64,000 nucleotides of DNA. Source: Weissella minor. GTDB taxonomy: Bacteria; Bacillota; Bacilli; Lactobacillales; Lactobacillaceae. Where the stretch lies: positions 366,213 to 430,212 of the forward strand of contig NZ_JQCD01000024.1 in assembly GCF_001437425.1 (NCBI RefSeq). Reading direction: 5' to 3'. Positions within the stretch are counted from its first letter, which is position 1; the number at the start of each line of letters is the position of its first letter. Positions 25,393 through 33,332 of the stretch are shown here, one piece after another. A program made the position numbers and the translations under genes. Below the pieces are notes generated by a model, which saw nothing but the letters and a program-made list of their open reading frames with translations, was not told the DNA's origin and searched no databases.

Positions 25393-25818
25393 TTAAACTT
25401 TGAATTTAGGGTCGTCCCAATTTATATCAGCTTTTTTCCCATGGAATTTATACATAATGGTATGATCCAAACTGAAATCAGGTTTGATATACACGTCATA
25501 TAATCTGGTCCATGTACCCTGCTCATAATAGCGTTCCATCAATGGGACTTCTTTGTTGTTCAATAAAGTACGCTTATAGGGTTTGACTTTACCAGGTAAG
25601 TAAAAGTCAATATGCTTATATGATGTAAAGCGTTCAAAGAATTCTTTGAAAACATATTGAGATGCAACAGAAGAAAAAGTCTTTTTAATTCTCAAGGAAT
25701 ATACTAACTCCCCAGAATGGTAATACATTTCATTATCTCCAACAACTTGTTTTTCAGTTGTCATCGGCATCCCTTTTGCTTGCAAATACTTCTCTATATT
25801 TTGATGTTTATTTGTCAT
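25393..25818 (-). CDS. Unknown 141-residue partner of the glycosyltransferase
   Basis: I do not recognise the family. The protein is soluble, rich in Lys and Tyr, with no signal peptide or TM helix. Its ATG overlaps the stop codon of the glycosyltransferase by one base (TAATG), and GGAGA lies 10 bases upstream, so the two are translationally coupled. An accessory role in the same glycosylation step is likely by position only. Confidence 0.6.
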   Translation of the reverse strand: MTNKHQNIEKYLQAKGMPMTTEKQVVGDNEMYYHSGELVYSLRIKKTFSSVASQYVFKEFFERFTSYKHIDFYLPGKVKPYKRTLLNNKEVPLMERYYEQGTWTRLYDVYIKPDFSLDHTIMYKFHGKKADINWDDPKFKV

Positions 25819-27293
25819 TATAGAATCTCCATCCATCGCTTGATAAACAATTCTTGTGAGAAGTACTCACTTCTTTGCAAAATCTTTTGTTGATCAAAGT
25901 CCGAATTTATAAATGTCTCCATCGCATTTGCTAAGCTTTCGGGAGTTCTTTCTTCAGCCACAATCCCAGAGTTTGCATCAATGATATCTGCTGGACCATA
26001 CTTTATAGGATAAGTAATAACCGGTGTCCCATTACTGATTGATTCCAATACATTCAGACCAAATCCTTCATAGAAACTCGTTACTAGCAGTGCATCTGAC
26101 GTTTGGTAAGCTTTTTCAATGTCATCTGTTCGCCCTTGTAGGATGACTGAGTTGGTTAATCCCTCATCCTTAATAAGTTTTCTAAGTTGTGATTCCAGTT
26201 CGCCATCACCATAAATATCAAAGATATAATCAGGATGTGTTTTGTGAAAGATACTAAAGGCTTTGATTGCATCTGGGATGTTTTTGGCTTCAGTTAGTCT
26301 TAAGACCATGACAAAATGTTTACCTAATTTATCATAGGTGATTGTTCTCTTAGGTGTAGAGTGTGGAATTACCGTAATGTTGTTTGCAAGTGATGGTCTA
26401 ACTTGCAAAATATCACGTTTCTGCTCATCAGTTAAGGTGACAATAATATCATCTACGCCAAGTAAATCGGATTCTAAGACTGTTTTAAATGATCGCTTTA
26501 TTTCAAGACTCGCTCCTAAGGGATCCTCTAAATGGACACTATGCAATTGGAAAATTCTTTTTTTAACATTTGTGTCTAGAAGTGGACGGTCTACGTATCT
26601 CGCATCTGAAATAACGACATCTGATTCATCAAGAACCTGTTTATAGAAATATGTAATTAATTTCTTTTGAGTTTTAAAAGTGACTAGTTTATCACCATCC
26701 AACAACTCAAATTTAAGGGCTTTTCCATCAGCATTTGTAATCTTAGTATGATAAAGTGTTGCATCGTTCGTTAAGTATTGGCGTTTAATAACATTGTCAT
26801 CAGCATCTGTGTAATCAATTCTATTAACAAATTCATTGTTTTTTACAAAGAAAAAGACATTTGTTTTCATGGTTCCAAGTTGATAAAGTGTGAAATACTT
26901 AATATTTCCTGATTTATCTTTATTGACTCTAAATGCTGGAATACCATCTTTGAAATAGAATTGAATTGCTTTATTTTTTGGATCTGTAATCTCTATATAT
27001 GTTTCAAATGGGTCAGGAAGCATATTTTGAAGATATGTTTTCCAGCTAACAGTGGCGTTACCAGCTAATTTTTCGGCAAAATAGTCATACAAATTCAAGA
27101 AACTCGTGTTCTTTAATACACGGCCGTCGTCATAAAATTTCTGGTATAGGCTCGAATAGTTTGGATTATAATCGGATGTAATAATTTGGATATCAACATT
27201 TGCTGAATTTAAGAGCCGTGCCCGTTCAAGCAAAGATGTTGTACGGCCACCAAACTTTTTTGGTAGTATCGTTGTAATCATTTTTATAGTCAT
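25818..27293 (-). CDS. GT4 glycosyltransferase, TagE/GtfA-like
   Basis: The 491-residue protein begins MIKMITTILPKKFGGRTTSLL-like (GGRT loop), has a beta-rich insert (about residues 90-240), and ends with a GT-B domain: VMVLRLTEAKNIPDAIKAF, VILQGRTDDIEKAY and the E-x7-E motif EGFGLNVLESI. It is a distant paralogue of the 12136-13602 enzyme. Teichoic-acid or surface-protein glucosylation is the likely role. It starts at ATG 27293 with GAGGG upstream, and is coupled to a 141-residue gene. Confidence 0.75.
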   Translation of the reverse strand: MTIKMITTILPKKFGGRTTSLLERARLLNSANVDIQIITSDYNPNYSSLYQKFYDDGRVLKNTSFLNLYDYFAEKLAGNATVSWKTYLQNMLPDPFETYIEITDPKNKAIQFYFKDGIPAFRVNKDKSGNIKYFTLYQLGTMKTNVFFFVKNNEFVNRIDYTDADDNVIKRQYLTNDATLYHTKITNADGKALKFELLDGDKLVTFKTQKKLITYFYKQVLDESDVVISDARYVDRPLLDTNVKKRIFQLHSVHLEDPLGASLEIKRSFKTVLESDLLGVDDIIVTLTDEQKRDILQVRPSLANNITVIPHSTPKRTITYDKLGKHFVMVLRLTEAKNIPDAIKAFSIFHKTHPDYIFDIYGDGELESQLRKLIKDEGLTNSVILQGRTDDIEKAYQTSDALLVTSFYEGFGLNVLESISNGTPVITYPIKYGPADIIDANSGIVAEERTPESLANAMETFINSDFDQQKILQRSEYFSQELFIKRWMEIL

Positions 27294-27417
27294 TATAACC
27301 CTCTAGCTTTTATCTGTTTAAACTCCTGAATTAGATATTGAAAACGGTATTTTCAATACGTATTTTAAATATACTATTCCCTGGCTATATATGTCAATTT
27401 TAGTACTAATTAGCCGA

Positions 27418-27457
27418 AAAAACCGATACCATGCGTGTTATGGTATCGGTTTTTAAA
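27418..27457 (-). terminator. Terminator of the ABC-F / MFS operon
   Basis: AAAAACCGATACCAT and ATGGTATCGGTTTTT form a 15-bp perfect stem about 18 bp after the MFS stop codon. Confidence 0.9.
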
Positions 27458-27474
27458 TTTTTATCGCCATCTAA

Positions 27475-28698
27475 CTACAATGTATAGCGCTTTAATGTGT
27501 GATTTAAGCTATAAGTACAAGCAATGATAATAAAGACTGTGGCAAATAACAAGATAAACATGTGCCAATTAACAAATTTAGCGATGTATCCCCAGAATAA
27601 TGAACCAAGCGAGAGTGTTGAGACTGAGATTGTCGAATAGGCACTCAGTACCTGCCCCATATTTTTATTAGGTGTTTCATTCTGAAGAATTGGTTTTTGA
27701 ATGACTTGGCTCACCCCTAGGAAGATAAATGAGAACAGCCAGATTCCAAGCATTAAGTACTTACTACTGATAAAAACCACTGGCATGAGAGATAAACCAA
27801 ATAACAAGTAAGCTAAGCATAGTGTTTTTCCAGTTGTAAACATTTTTAGAAACAGAGATGCGATAAATGTTGATCCAAGCATGACACCAGCTGAATAGAA
27901 TGCGGTTAGAAGACCGTAGAACGATGCGCCACCAATACTTTTAGCAATGACTAAGACGTAGACATTTAACCCACCAAACATAAAATTGGCCAGCGAACTG
28001 CCACAACAGAGAAGCAAGATAAGTTTATTTTTATAAATCGCTTTAAATCCATCAAATAACTTTTTCTTTTCTTGCTCGACAGCAATTTTTTCATCTGTAT
28101 TTTTTACATGGGTGTTGTCATTTGCAGGGTCCTTAATTTTATAAAATGAAACAATTGAGAGACAAAATGTTATTAAGTCAATAAACAACAAATTGATATA
28201 TGACATCAGGGTGACTAGAAAGCCAGTTATGGCAGTGAATACATAATCGGCGCCATTGTAGGCGACTGACATATAAATTTCAGCTTTTGGTAAATCATGT
28301 TTATCAACAACACTTGGAATAAAAGCATCCTGTACGGTGTAAGTGTTACTCCCGGCTGTAGCCGCAAAGAACGCGCCGATGAATATGACTATCAGCGCAG
28401 CATTCCCTAACTGCCCTTGTAAGCTCATCCCAATCATAATAACGGCCACGGACATGAGTTGTAGTAATTCTAACAACAGTAAGATTTTGCGTTTATTGTG
28501 TTTATCAATAATTGGTCCGAATAAAAATGAAAAGAAATTAGGTACAAATAGTAAGAAGTTTAGAAACCCGACATACATGGTATTGTGCGTGACCTCAAAT
28601 ACATACCATGACAGTACAAGCATATAGATAGAGTCACCACAGTTACTAATGAGGCGACCTAAAAATAGATATTTAAAATTTTCGTATTTTGTAATCAT
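27475..28698 (-). CDS. MFS exporter, Mef-like (12 TM)
   Basis: The 407-residue, 12-TM protein resembles macrolide-efflux (Mef) and related MFS_3 proteins in length and in its start (KYENFKYLFLGRLISNCGDSIYMLVLSWYVFE) and in the GPIIDKHNKRKILL loop 2-3 motif. Mef(A) is about 405 residues. It is the last gene of an operon whose first gene is an Msr-like ABC-F protein, as in mef/msr pairs but in reverse order. Its ATG overlaps the stop of a 44-codon ORF (ATGA), with GGGGA as SD. The substrate is inferred, not shown. Confidence 0.75.
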   Translation of the reverse strand: MITKYENFKYLFLGRLISNCGDSIYMLVLSWYVFEVTHNTMYVGFLNFLLFVPNFFSFLFGPIIDKHNKRKILLLLELLQLMSVAVIMIGMSLQGQLGNAALIVIFIGAFFAATAGSNTYTVQDAFIPSVVDKHDLPKAEIYMSVAYNGADYVFTAITGFLVTLMSYINLLFIDLITFCLSIVSFYKIKDPANDNTHVKNTDEKIAVEQEKKKLFDGFKAIYKNKLILLLCCGSSLANFMFGGLNVYVLVIAKSIGGASFYGLLTAFYSAGVMLGSTFIASLFLKMFTTGKTLCLAYLLFGLSLMPVVFISSKYLMLGIWLFSFIFLGVSQVIQKPILQNETPNKNMGQVLSAYSTISVSTLSLGSLFWGYIAKFVNWHMFILLFATVFIIIACTYSLNHTLKRYTL

Positions 28699-28829
28699 GA
28701 CTGAATCCCCATTATCAACTTAAGACTAAGTGGATTGGTTGGCTGATTCATGCTTTTGGTAAGTTCATACATATTTTTCACTTTTTCTCTAAGTTTGATA
28801 ATCAATTGGACGACTTTAGATGTGTTCAT
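28695..28829 (-). CDS. Putative 44-residue protein overlapping both ABC-F and MFS genes
   Basis: An ATG overlapping the ABC-F stop by 4 bp (ATGA) opens 44 codons that end in a TGA overlapping the MFS start by 4 bp (ATGA). The product starts MNTSKVVQLIIKLREKVKNM and is basic and amphipathic, without a TM helix. No independent SD is evident, so translation would be by coupling. Perfect overlap on both sides fills the whole intergenic gap, hard to explain by chance. I know no homologue; it could also serve only to couple translation. Confidence 0.55.
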   Translation of the reverse strand: MNTSKVVQLIIKLREKVKNMYELTKSMNQPTNPLSLKLIMGIQS

Positions 28830-30244
28830 AGTTGATTGAGGTGTTTATCTTTAATTTCAAATACTTCATCGGCCACGTCATTAACGAATTGTTGATCGTG
28901 TGAAGTGAATAAAACCATACCGGGATATCCGATAATTAAATGTTTCAATGCTTGTAAGGTATTGAAGTCCATAAAGTTCGTGGCTTCATCCAAAATAATC
29001 ACGTTTGAAGGTTGTAGAAATGTACGTGCCAATAATATACGAACTCTTTCGCCACCACTTAAGACTTGGAGTGATTTCGTAAAGTCTTTATAGGCAAAAC
29101 CAAGTTGTGCCAAGACAGAACGTACAAAATTAGCCGTATATTCGGTATCGCTTAGTAAATAGTCTTCGATTGATTGATCAGGTAAATCAACATACTTCAA
29201 TTGTGAATAGTTTGAAAAATTGACTTTGGGAGAAATAACTAATCCTTCACCCCGCGCTTCAATGGCCTTAAAAAATTGGGTCTTACCAACCCCATTTTTT
29301 CCAATAATTGCAATTTTTTGATTGTTTTTAAATGAAAAATTACATGGTTCAAACAGGACGTGATCATCAACGATTAGGGAAAATTTATCGCCTAATATGG
29401 GATAAGCAGCATGCAAATTAGTCGTCTTTGTCTTTGGAAAGGTAATGCGTGTTTGTGACTCGATCTTCTTTAAGTCGCCCACGCTATCTAGACGCTTCTC
29501 AATTGATTTCATAACTTTATTGGCTGATTTTTCGACGGTATCTTTTTGTTTGGAACTTGATAGACGATCTGGTTTGGTGTCTTTGATATTTTTGTTGTTT
29601 TTAGTCTTTCTCCTAGCCTGTGCCAAACTCGTTTGTTGCTTTTTTAAGGAGGATTCTAGACGCTGTTTTTCTTTTTGAATTTCAGCATTGGCTTTTTCAA
29701 TATGTTCTTTTTCTTGTGCTTTTATTTGCAGAACATCTGACACATTGCCGGAATACAAAGTGATTGTGCCATCTTTAACCTCAATGACCTTATTAATGGT
29801 TTTATCAAGGAAAAATTGATCATGGCTAATGATGATGAGTAAACCATAATAGTATTTCAGTTCTGAAATTAACCAATTAATGCCATCACGATCTAAGTGA
29901 TTTGTTGGCTCGTCAAAAGCTAGTGCTGGCATGTAGTCTCCATACAGGATTTGTGTTAAACGCTGCTTTGAGACTTCACCACCGCTTTTATGATTCGTTA
30001 AATCATCATGATGTGGCAATTGGTCGAAGACATTGATATCACAAAAGCGTGTGATTTGACCGTTCCCTTGTGCAGGGGTTAATTGGCCTGTTAATAAACG
30101 TAATAAGGTAGTTTTTCCAGCGCCATTATCGCCTATAATACCAATTCGGTCATTCTGGTAGATTTGTAGTTCAGGAATATCTAAAACAGTCTTTCCGTCA
30201 AATTCAATCTCAACGTCTTTTAATTTAATAGCTAATTCTTCCAT
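28826..30244 (-). CDS. ABC-F ribosome-protection ATPase, Msr/Vga-like
   Basis: The 472-residue protein has two ABC domains and no TM segment. Domain 1 has Walker A GDNGAGKTT (residues 38-46), a degenerate signature SGGE and Walker B ALAFDEPTNHLD. A charged linker of about 80 residues (PtIM, about 180-260) follows. Domain 2 has GKNGVGKTQ, LSGGERVR and VIILDEATNFMD. ABC-F resistance proteins enter the ribosomal E site and dislodge macrolides, lincosamides or streptogramins. ATG 30244 has AAAGGAG upstream, half hidden in a hairpin after the MTKLR leader. The drug class is inferred from length, pairing and leader. Confidence 0.85.
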   Translation of the reverse strand: MEELAIKLKDVEIEFDGKTVLDIPELQIYQNDRIGIIGDNGAGKTTLLRLLTGQLTPAQGNGQITRFCDINVFDQLPHHDDLTNHKSGGEVSKQRLTQILYGDYMPALAFDEPTNHLDRDGINWLISELKYYYGLLIIISHDQFFLDKTINKVIEVKDGTITLYSGNVSDVLQIKAQEKEHIEKANAEIQKEKQRLESSLKKQQTSLAQARRKTKNNKNIKDTKPDRLSSSKQKDTVEKSANKVMKSIEKRLDSVGDLKKIESQTRITFPKTKTTNLHAAYPILGDKFSLIVDDHVLFEPCNFSFKNNQKIAIIGKNGVGKTQFFKAIEARGEGLVISPKVNFSNYSQLKYVDLPDQSIEDYLLSDTEYTANFVRSVLAQLGFAYKDFTKSLQVLSGGERVRILLARTFLQPSNVIILDEATNFMDFNTLQALKHLIIGYPGMVLFTSHDQQFVNDVADEVFEIKDKHLNQL

Positions 30245-30249
30245 GTTGT

Positions 30250-30370
30250 CTCCTTTGTGTAAGTCACAAAGAAAAATCTTTGGACTCTTTGTCAATAGTG
30301 CTTTGGCAAAGAGCTTAGCGTAACTTCGTCATATAAAAATCCGTCCTTTCAAATTGTTACGACCATTTTA
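30250..30370 (-). promoter_or_regulatory. Promoter and Erm/Msr-style attenuator of the ABC-F gene
   Basis: Minus strand: an extended -10 TGATAAAAT (TAAAAT 30370-30365), then the leader ORF (30332-30315), then alternating complementary boxes. CTCTTTG (30313-30307) pairs with CAAAGAG (30291-30285). CTTTGTG (30271-30265) pairs with CACAAAG (30259-30253), which covers the AAAG of the AAAGGAG SD. A ribosome stalled on the leader would block the first box and let the others re-pair, freeing the SD. The boxes are seen; the switch is inferred from ermC and msr systems. Confidence 0.7.
30315..30332 (-). CDS. Leader peptide MTKLR of the ABC-F operon
   Basis: ATG ACG AAG TTA CGC TAA lies 11 bases after GAAAGGA and about 26 bases after the predicted transcription start. 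The peptide contains K-L-R, a +x+ motif of the kind at which macrolide-bound ribosomes stall (compare R-L-K and R-L-R in msr(A) and ermD leaders). This makes induction by a ribosome-binding drug plausible. Confidence 0.65.
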   Translation of the reverse strand: MTKLR

Positions 30371-30430
30371 TCATATTAAATGAAAAAATAAAGCGTTTTC
30401 TCATTTAACTCTCATTGTAAAATGCTCAAA

Positions 30431-31030
30431 CTAGACATATTTATCAATGTTTTTGAGAATATTGAGACGTTTCGTCTCACTAATATCTTCAGCATTGAAA
30501 TTCATGACCTTACAGTCTTTGATGCCCATTTTGTTGAAAACGCCTTTTTTCAACATGTTGCCAACAGGATTTCTATATTTCAGTTTATAAATCGGATTTG
30601 GGGTTCCAATAGTTGTTAAGATGCGGACCTTAAGTTGAGTGGGTAATAATTGACGTTGTCCACTTGGTGTATCAATCTTAACTTGCCCTTTTGCCAGGAC
30701 TTTATCTAAAAATCCTTTCGTCATCGCGGGCATTACTTCCCACCATATTGGGAAGAGCATGATTAATTCGTCAGATGCTTGGATTCTCTCTAGGTAGTTT
30801 TGGGATTGCTCGTCAACAAAAGGTTGTGTGCGCCAATTAATTAAATCATTCTTATGCATAATTGGATCGAATTGATCCGCATGTAAATCTATGATGTCAA
30901 CAGTATCGCCACGCGCAATTAGCTTTTCTTTTAAATGTACTAAAATAGCTGCTGTAAATGCACGATTATGTTCTTCATTAAACCCTGCTGCTTGACCGTA
31001 GGGATGGTCGAATATGATTGTTGTTTTCAA
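30431..31030 (-). CDS. NAD(P)H-dependent quinone-reductase-like oxidoreductase
   Basis: The 199-residue flavodoxin-fold enzyme has IIFDHPYGQAAGFNEEH at the N-terminus and FPIWWEVMPAMTKGFLDKV, shared with the enzyme at 15030-15611. It probably reduces quinones or related electrophiles. TTG 31030 is the likely start: AAGGAG lies 7 bases upstream and the product then begins with the beta-strand expected for the fold. It is divergent from a marR gene with twin operators in between. Confidence 0.8.
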   Translation of the reverse strand: MKTTIIFDHPYGQAAGFNEEHNRAFTAAILVHLKEKLIARGDTVDIIDLHADQFDPIMHKNDLINWRTQPFVDEQSQNYLERIQASDELIMLFPIWWEVMPAMTKGFLDKVLAKGQVKIDTPSGQRQLLPTQLKVRILTTIGTPNPIYKLKYRNPVGNMLKKGVFNKMGIKDCKVMNFNAEDISETKRLNILKNIDKYV

Positions 31031-31078
31031 AATATAACTCCTTGTGTACTTGGAAAAATGGATTGCTTGTTTAAATTG

Positions 31079-31144
31079 ATTCCATGGAATATAATATCGA
31101 GTATACAACTAAAGAAAAGCATGTCAATATACATTCCGAGGAAT
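31079..31144. promoter_or_regulatory. Twin MarR operators
   Basis: ATTCCATGGAAT (31079-31090) and ATTCCGAGGAAT (31133-31144) share the dyad ATTCC-N2-GGAAT, 54 bp apart. The second overlaps the SD of the marR gene, the first lies upstream of the oxidoreductase. Binding of the local MarR to both would repress both genes. Inference from position and symmetry. Confidence 0.6.
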
Positions 31145-31151
31145 ATTAATT

Positions 31152-31610
31152 ATGAATACAGTACAAAACAACCTATTCGATGCATTAAACACCTTCAGGC
31201 AGCACACGGGTGAAGAGAACATACGACAAGGGATTACGGCTAGATATGCGGAAATACCAAATATAGATAAATTAAGTATCGCTGATTTAGACATTATTGA
31301 GATTATTGATAACTACCCTGATTTGCGCATTTCAGAAATTGTTTTACACACGCATTTCACCCAGAGTGCGGTTTCGAAAATTCTCAATAAACTATCTAAA
31401 TATGAATTCATTGATAAACACCAAGTGCCAGATAATAAAAAAAATACGTATATTGCCCTCACTGCGGCTGGTTCTGTTATCGCTAAAGCACACAAGGAGT
31501 TTCATCAGATGCAGGCGTATAAATTGCAACAAGCCCTGGCCCCCTACTCGGAAGCGGACTTAGCAATGTGTGCAAAAATTATTGGCACTATTAATGATGT
31601 TCGAAATTAG
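31152..31610 (+). CDS. MarR-family regulator
   Basis: The 152-residue protein has a MarR winged helix at about residues 38-95 (LDIIEIIDNYPDLRISEIVLHTHFTQSAVSKILNKLSKYEFI) and flanking dimerisation helices. One Cys lies near the C-terminus (about residue 140). CGAGGAA precedes the ATG. Divergence from a quinone-reductase-like gene suggests sensing of quinones or oxidants, as known for MhqR/HypR-type regulators. Confidence 0.8.
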   Translation: MNTVQNNLFDALNTFRQHTGEENIRQGITARYAEIPNIDKLSIADLDIIEIIDNYPDLRISEIVLHTHFTQSAVSKILNKLSKYEFIDKHQVPDNKKNTYIALTAAGSVIAKAHKEFHQMQAYKLQQALAPYSEADLAMCAKIIGTINDVRN

Positions 31611-31629
31611 TGTCATCAGCTTAATAGAC

Positions 31630-31665
31630 AAAAAAACATGTTACTAATTAGCAGTAACATGTTCT
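31630..31665. terminator. Bidirectional terminator
   Basis: AAAACATGTTACT and AGTAACATGTTCTTT form a 12-bp stem between the convergent marR and surface-protein genes. Confidence 0.85.
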
Positions 31666-31692
31666 TTAGCATGGATAAATTAATTTAGATGA

Positions 31693-33015
31693 TTATGCGC
31701 GCTTCTTGAATGCAAAACCTAAACCAAGTGCTGAAAGTAGTCCAGCACCAACAACGGCTAACCAACCTTGTTGGTTACTGTCTGTCTTTGGTAATTGATC
31801 AGCACTAGCGACGTTATCTGTCTTTACAACGGGATTTGCAATAACGTTAGTTGCTTGTGACTTAACCGTCTTTGTGAAGGCCGCTTTATCACTAGGCGTG
31901 ATGCTTTCGGCTTCGTCATCCTCTAGATATCCCTCTAAGAAACCGTCAAGGTAAGCTTCGTACATGTCGAGTAAGTCTTCAATCTCTTCATTGGTACCAT
32001 TCTTATCGGTGTAAGCCAATAGTTCCTCATACATAGCAACTGGGTTATTATAGAATTGATCCAATAGTGCATCAAAGTCTGCATCACTTAGTGCTTCAAA
32101 GTATTCATCACTGAATTCATCAAGTTGAGCAGCTTGTTCAATTAAGTTGTTCAAATAGTTTGTATGCTTATCAATGATTGCTTGATGGTCAACCTTTTGA
32201 CCATTTTTCTTCTCAATAACCTTAGGCTTCTCAGTCTTAGGTGCTTCAGTCTTAGGCTTCTCAGTCTTAGGTGCTTCAGTCTTAGGCTTCTCAGTCTTAG
32301 GTGCTTCAGTCTTAGGCTTTTCAGTCTTAGGTTCTTCAACCTTAGGCTCTTCGGCCTTAGGTTCCTCAGTCTTAGGTTCTTCGACCTTAGGCTCCTCAGT
32401 CTTAGGCTCTTCAGTTGTTGTACCATCTAACACAGCTTGGTATTGCGCTCGTAATGCTTCGTATTCAGGGATTAAACTTCTGAATTCTTCAGCGCCCCAC
32501 CAGCCATTGCGCTCAGCGGAATCAGCTGAGTCGCTAATAGTATTAATACGAGATGTGAGCGTTTTAATAGAGCTTTCTAAAACTTTAACAGTGTTTCCAT
32601 GAGCCCATTCAGATTCAGGCAGAGCAAGTGTTTCATTGAAACTGCTAAGGTTATCATTAAAGAAATCTTGACTGGTTTTTAAGAATTTTTGGTCATCTTC
32701 GTACATTAGACGATTAGATTGCTCCATTCGAGCCTTAGATTCTGCATCTGCATCTTCTACAGCTGCCGGCTTAACTTCAGAAGTAGTTGTTTCAGCCTTT
32801 TCAGTCTCTTTGGCTTGGTTTGCTTCAGTTTTCTCAGTCTCTTTGACTTGATCTAATTTAACTGTAGATGAAGCTTCTGAAGATGCATCCTTTGTCACAG
32901 CTGTGTCCGCGTTTGCATTTGGTGCAACGCTATCTGCTTGTACTTGATTATCTTGTTGGGCGATGGCCAAAGTAGCTAATGCGGCACTTGCAAATAATAA
33001 TGATTTCTTGTTCAT
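31693..33015 (-). CDS. LPxTG-type cell-wall-anchored protein with PKTEx repeats
   Basis: The 440-residue protein has a signal peptide (MNKKSLLFASAALATLAIA, cleavage near residue 27), a helical N-terminal region, a tandem PKxEx repeat region (about residues 200-265), a second Asp/Glu-rich domain, and a C-terminal LPKTD sortase motif followed by a TM helix and KKRA. Sortase A would couple it to peptidoglycan. The two folded regions are not recognised. AAAGGAG precedes the ATG. Confidence 0.85.
   Translation of the reverse strand: MNKKSLLFASAALATLAIAQQDNQVQADSVAPNANADTAVTKDASSEASSTVKLDQVKETEKTEANQAKETEKAETTTSEVKPAAVEDADAESKARMEQSNRLMYEDDQKFLKTSQDFFNDNLSSFNETLALPESEWAHGNTVKVLESSIKTLTSRINTISDSADSAERNGWWGAEEFRSLIPEYEALRAQYQAVLDGTTTEEPKTEEPKVEEPKTEEPKAEEPKVEEPKTEKPKTEAPKTEKPKTEAPKTEKPKTEAPKTEKPKVIEKKNGQKVDHQAIIDKHTNYLNNLIEQAAQLDEFSDEYFEALSDADFDALLDQFYNNPVAMYEELLAYTDKNGTNEEIEDLLDMYEAYLDGFLEGYLEDDEAESITPSDKAAFTKTVKSQATNVIANPVVKTDNVASADQLPKTDSNQQGWLAVVGAGLLSALGLGFAFKKRA
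32221..32415 (-). repeat. 15-bp tandem repeats encoding PK(T/V/A)E(E/K/A)
   Basis: About 13 units of 15 bp (5 codons) run in frame. In the 3' half of the gene they alternate as 30-bp pairs, cttaggcttctcagt and cttaggtgcttcagt. Such repeats form an extended, proline-rich wall-spanning stalk and readily change copy number. Confidence 0.85.
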
Positions 33016-33332
33016 ATCCTAACTCCTTTAGTTTTTAAAAATGTTTTAAGAAACAAGTTAATTATAACAAATCAATACCGAATGAACATAGATTATATAC
33101 AATTGGGTCAAAAACGCTTACTTTGTAACGAGGTGATTTTATAGATAGTATATTAAAATCATTGATTTTTATATTTTTTAAAATTAATTAACGTAGATTG
33201 GGTGTCAAGACAGTGATTTGGCGTAACAAAAGATGAATAAGTGTTTTATACAAAAAGTAAGCATTAAAAATCTGGATTGATATGACTAAAAAACAGGCCA
33301 CCAATAGTTGGTAGCCTGTTTAATGTGTTGAT
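33016..33332. other. 317-bp gap
   Basis: It is AT-rich, with no ORF of note. TATAAT-like boxes near 33061-33066 and 33078-33083 (minus strand) could be the promoter of the surface-protein gene, but no convincing -35 fits. The right end holds the terminator of the next gene. Confidence 0.4.
33287..33323 (-). terminator. Terminator of the Mef-like MFS gene
   Basis: AAACAGGC-ACCAA and TTGGT-GCCTGTTT pair with one mismatch around TAG, followed by T-rich sequence on the minus strand. Confidence 0.75.

Noticed and set aside
30245..30295. N-terminal extension of the ABC-F protein from a TTG at 30295
   Set aside because: The frame is open, but this TTG has no SD, while ATG 30244 has AAAGGAG and gives the family N-terminus. 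The extension covers the attenuator hairpins.
32151..32430. Leu/Arg- or Leu/Ser-rich ORFs on both strands over the PKTEx repeats
   Set aside because: They are alternative frames of a 15-bp repeat, which stay open because the repeat length is a multiple of three.
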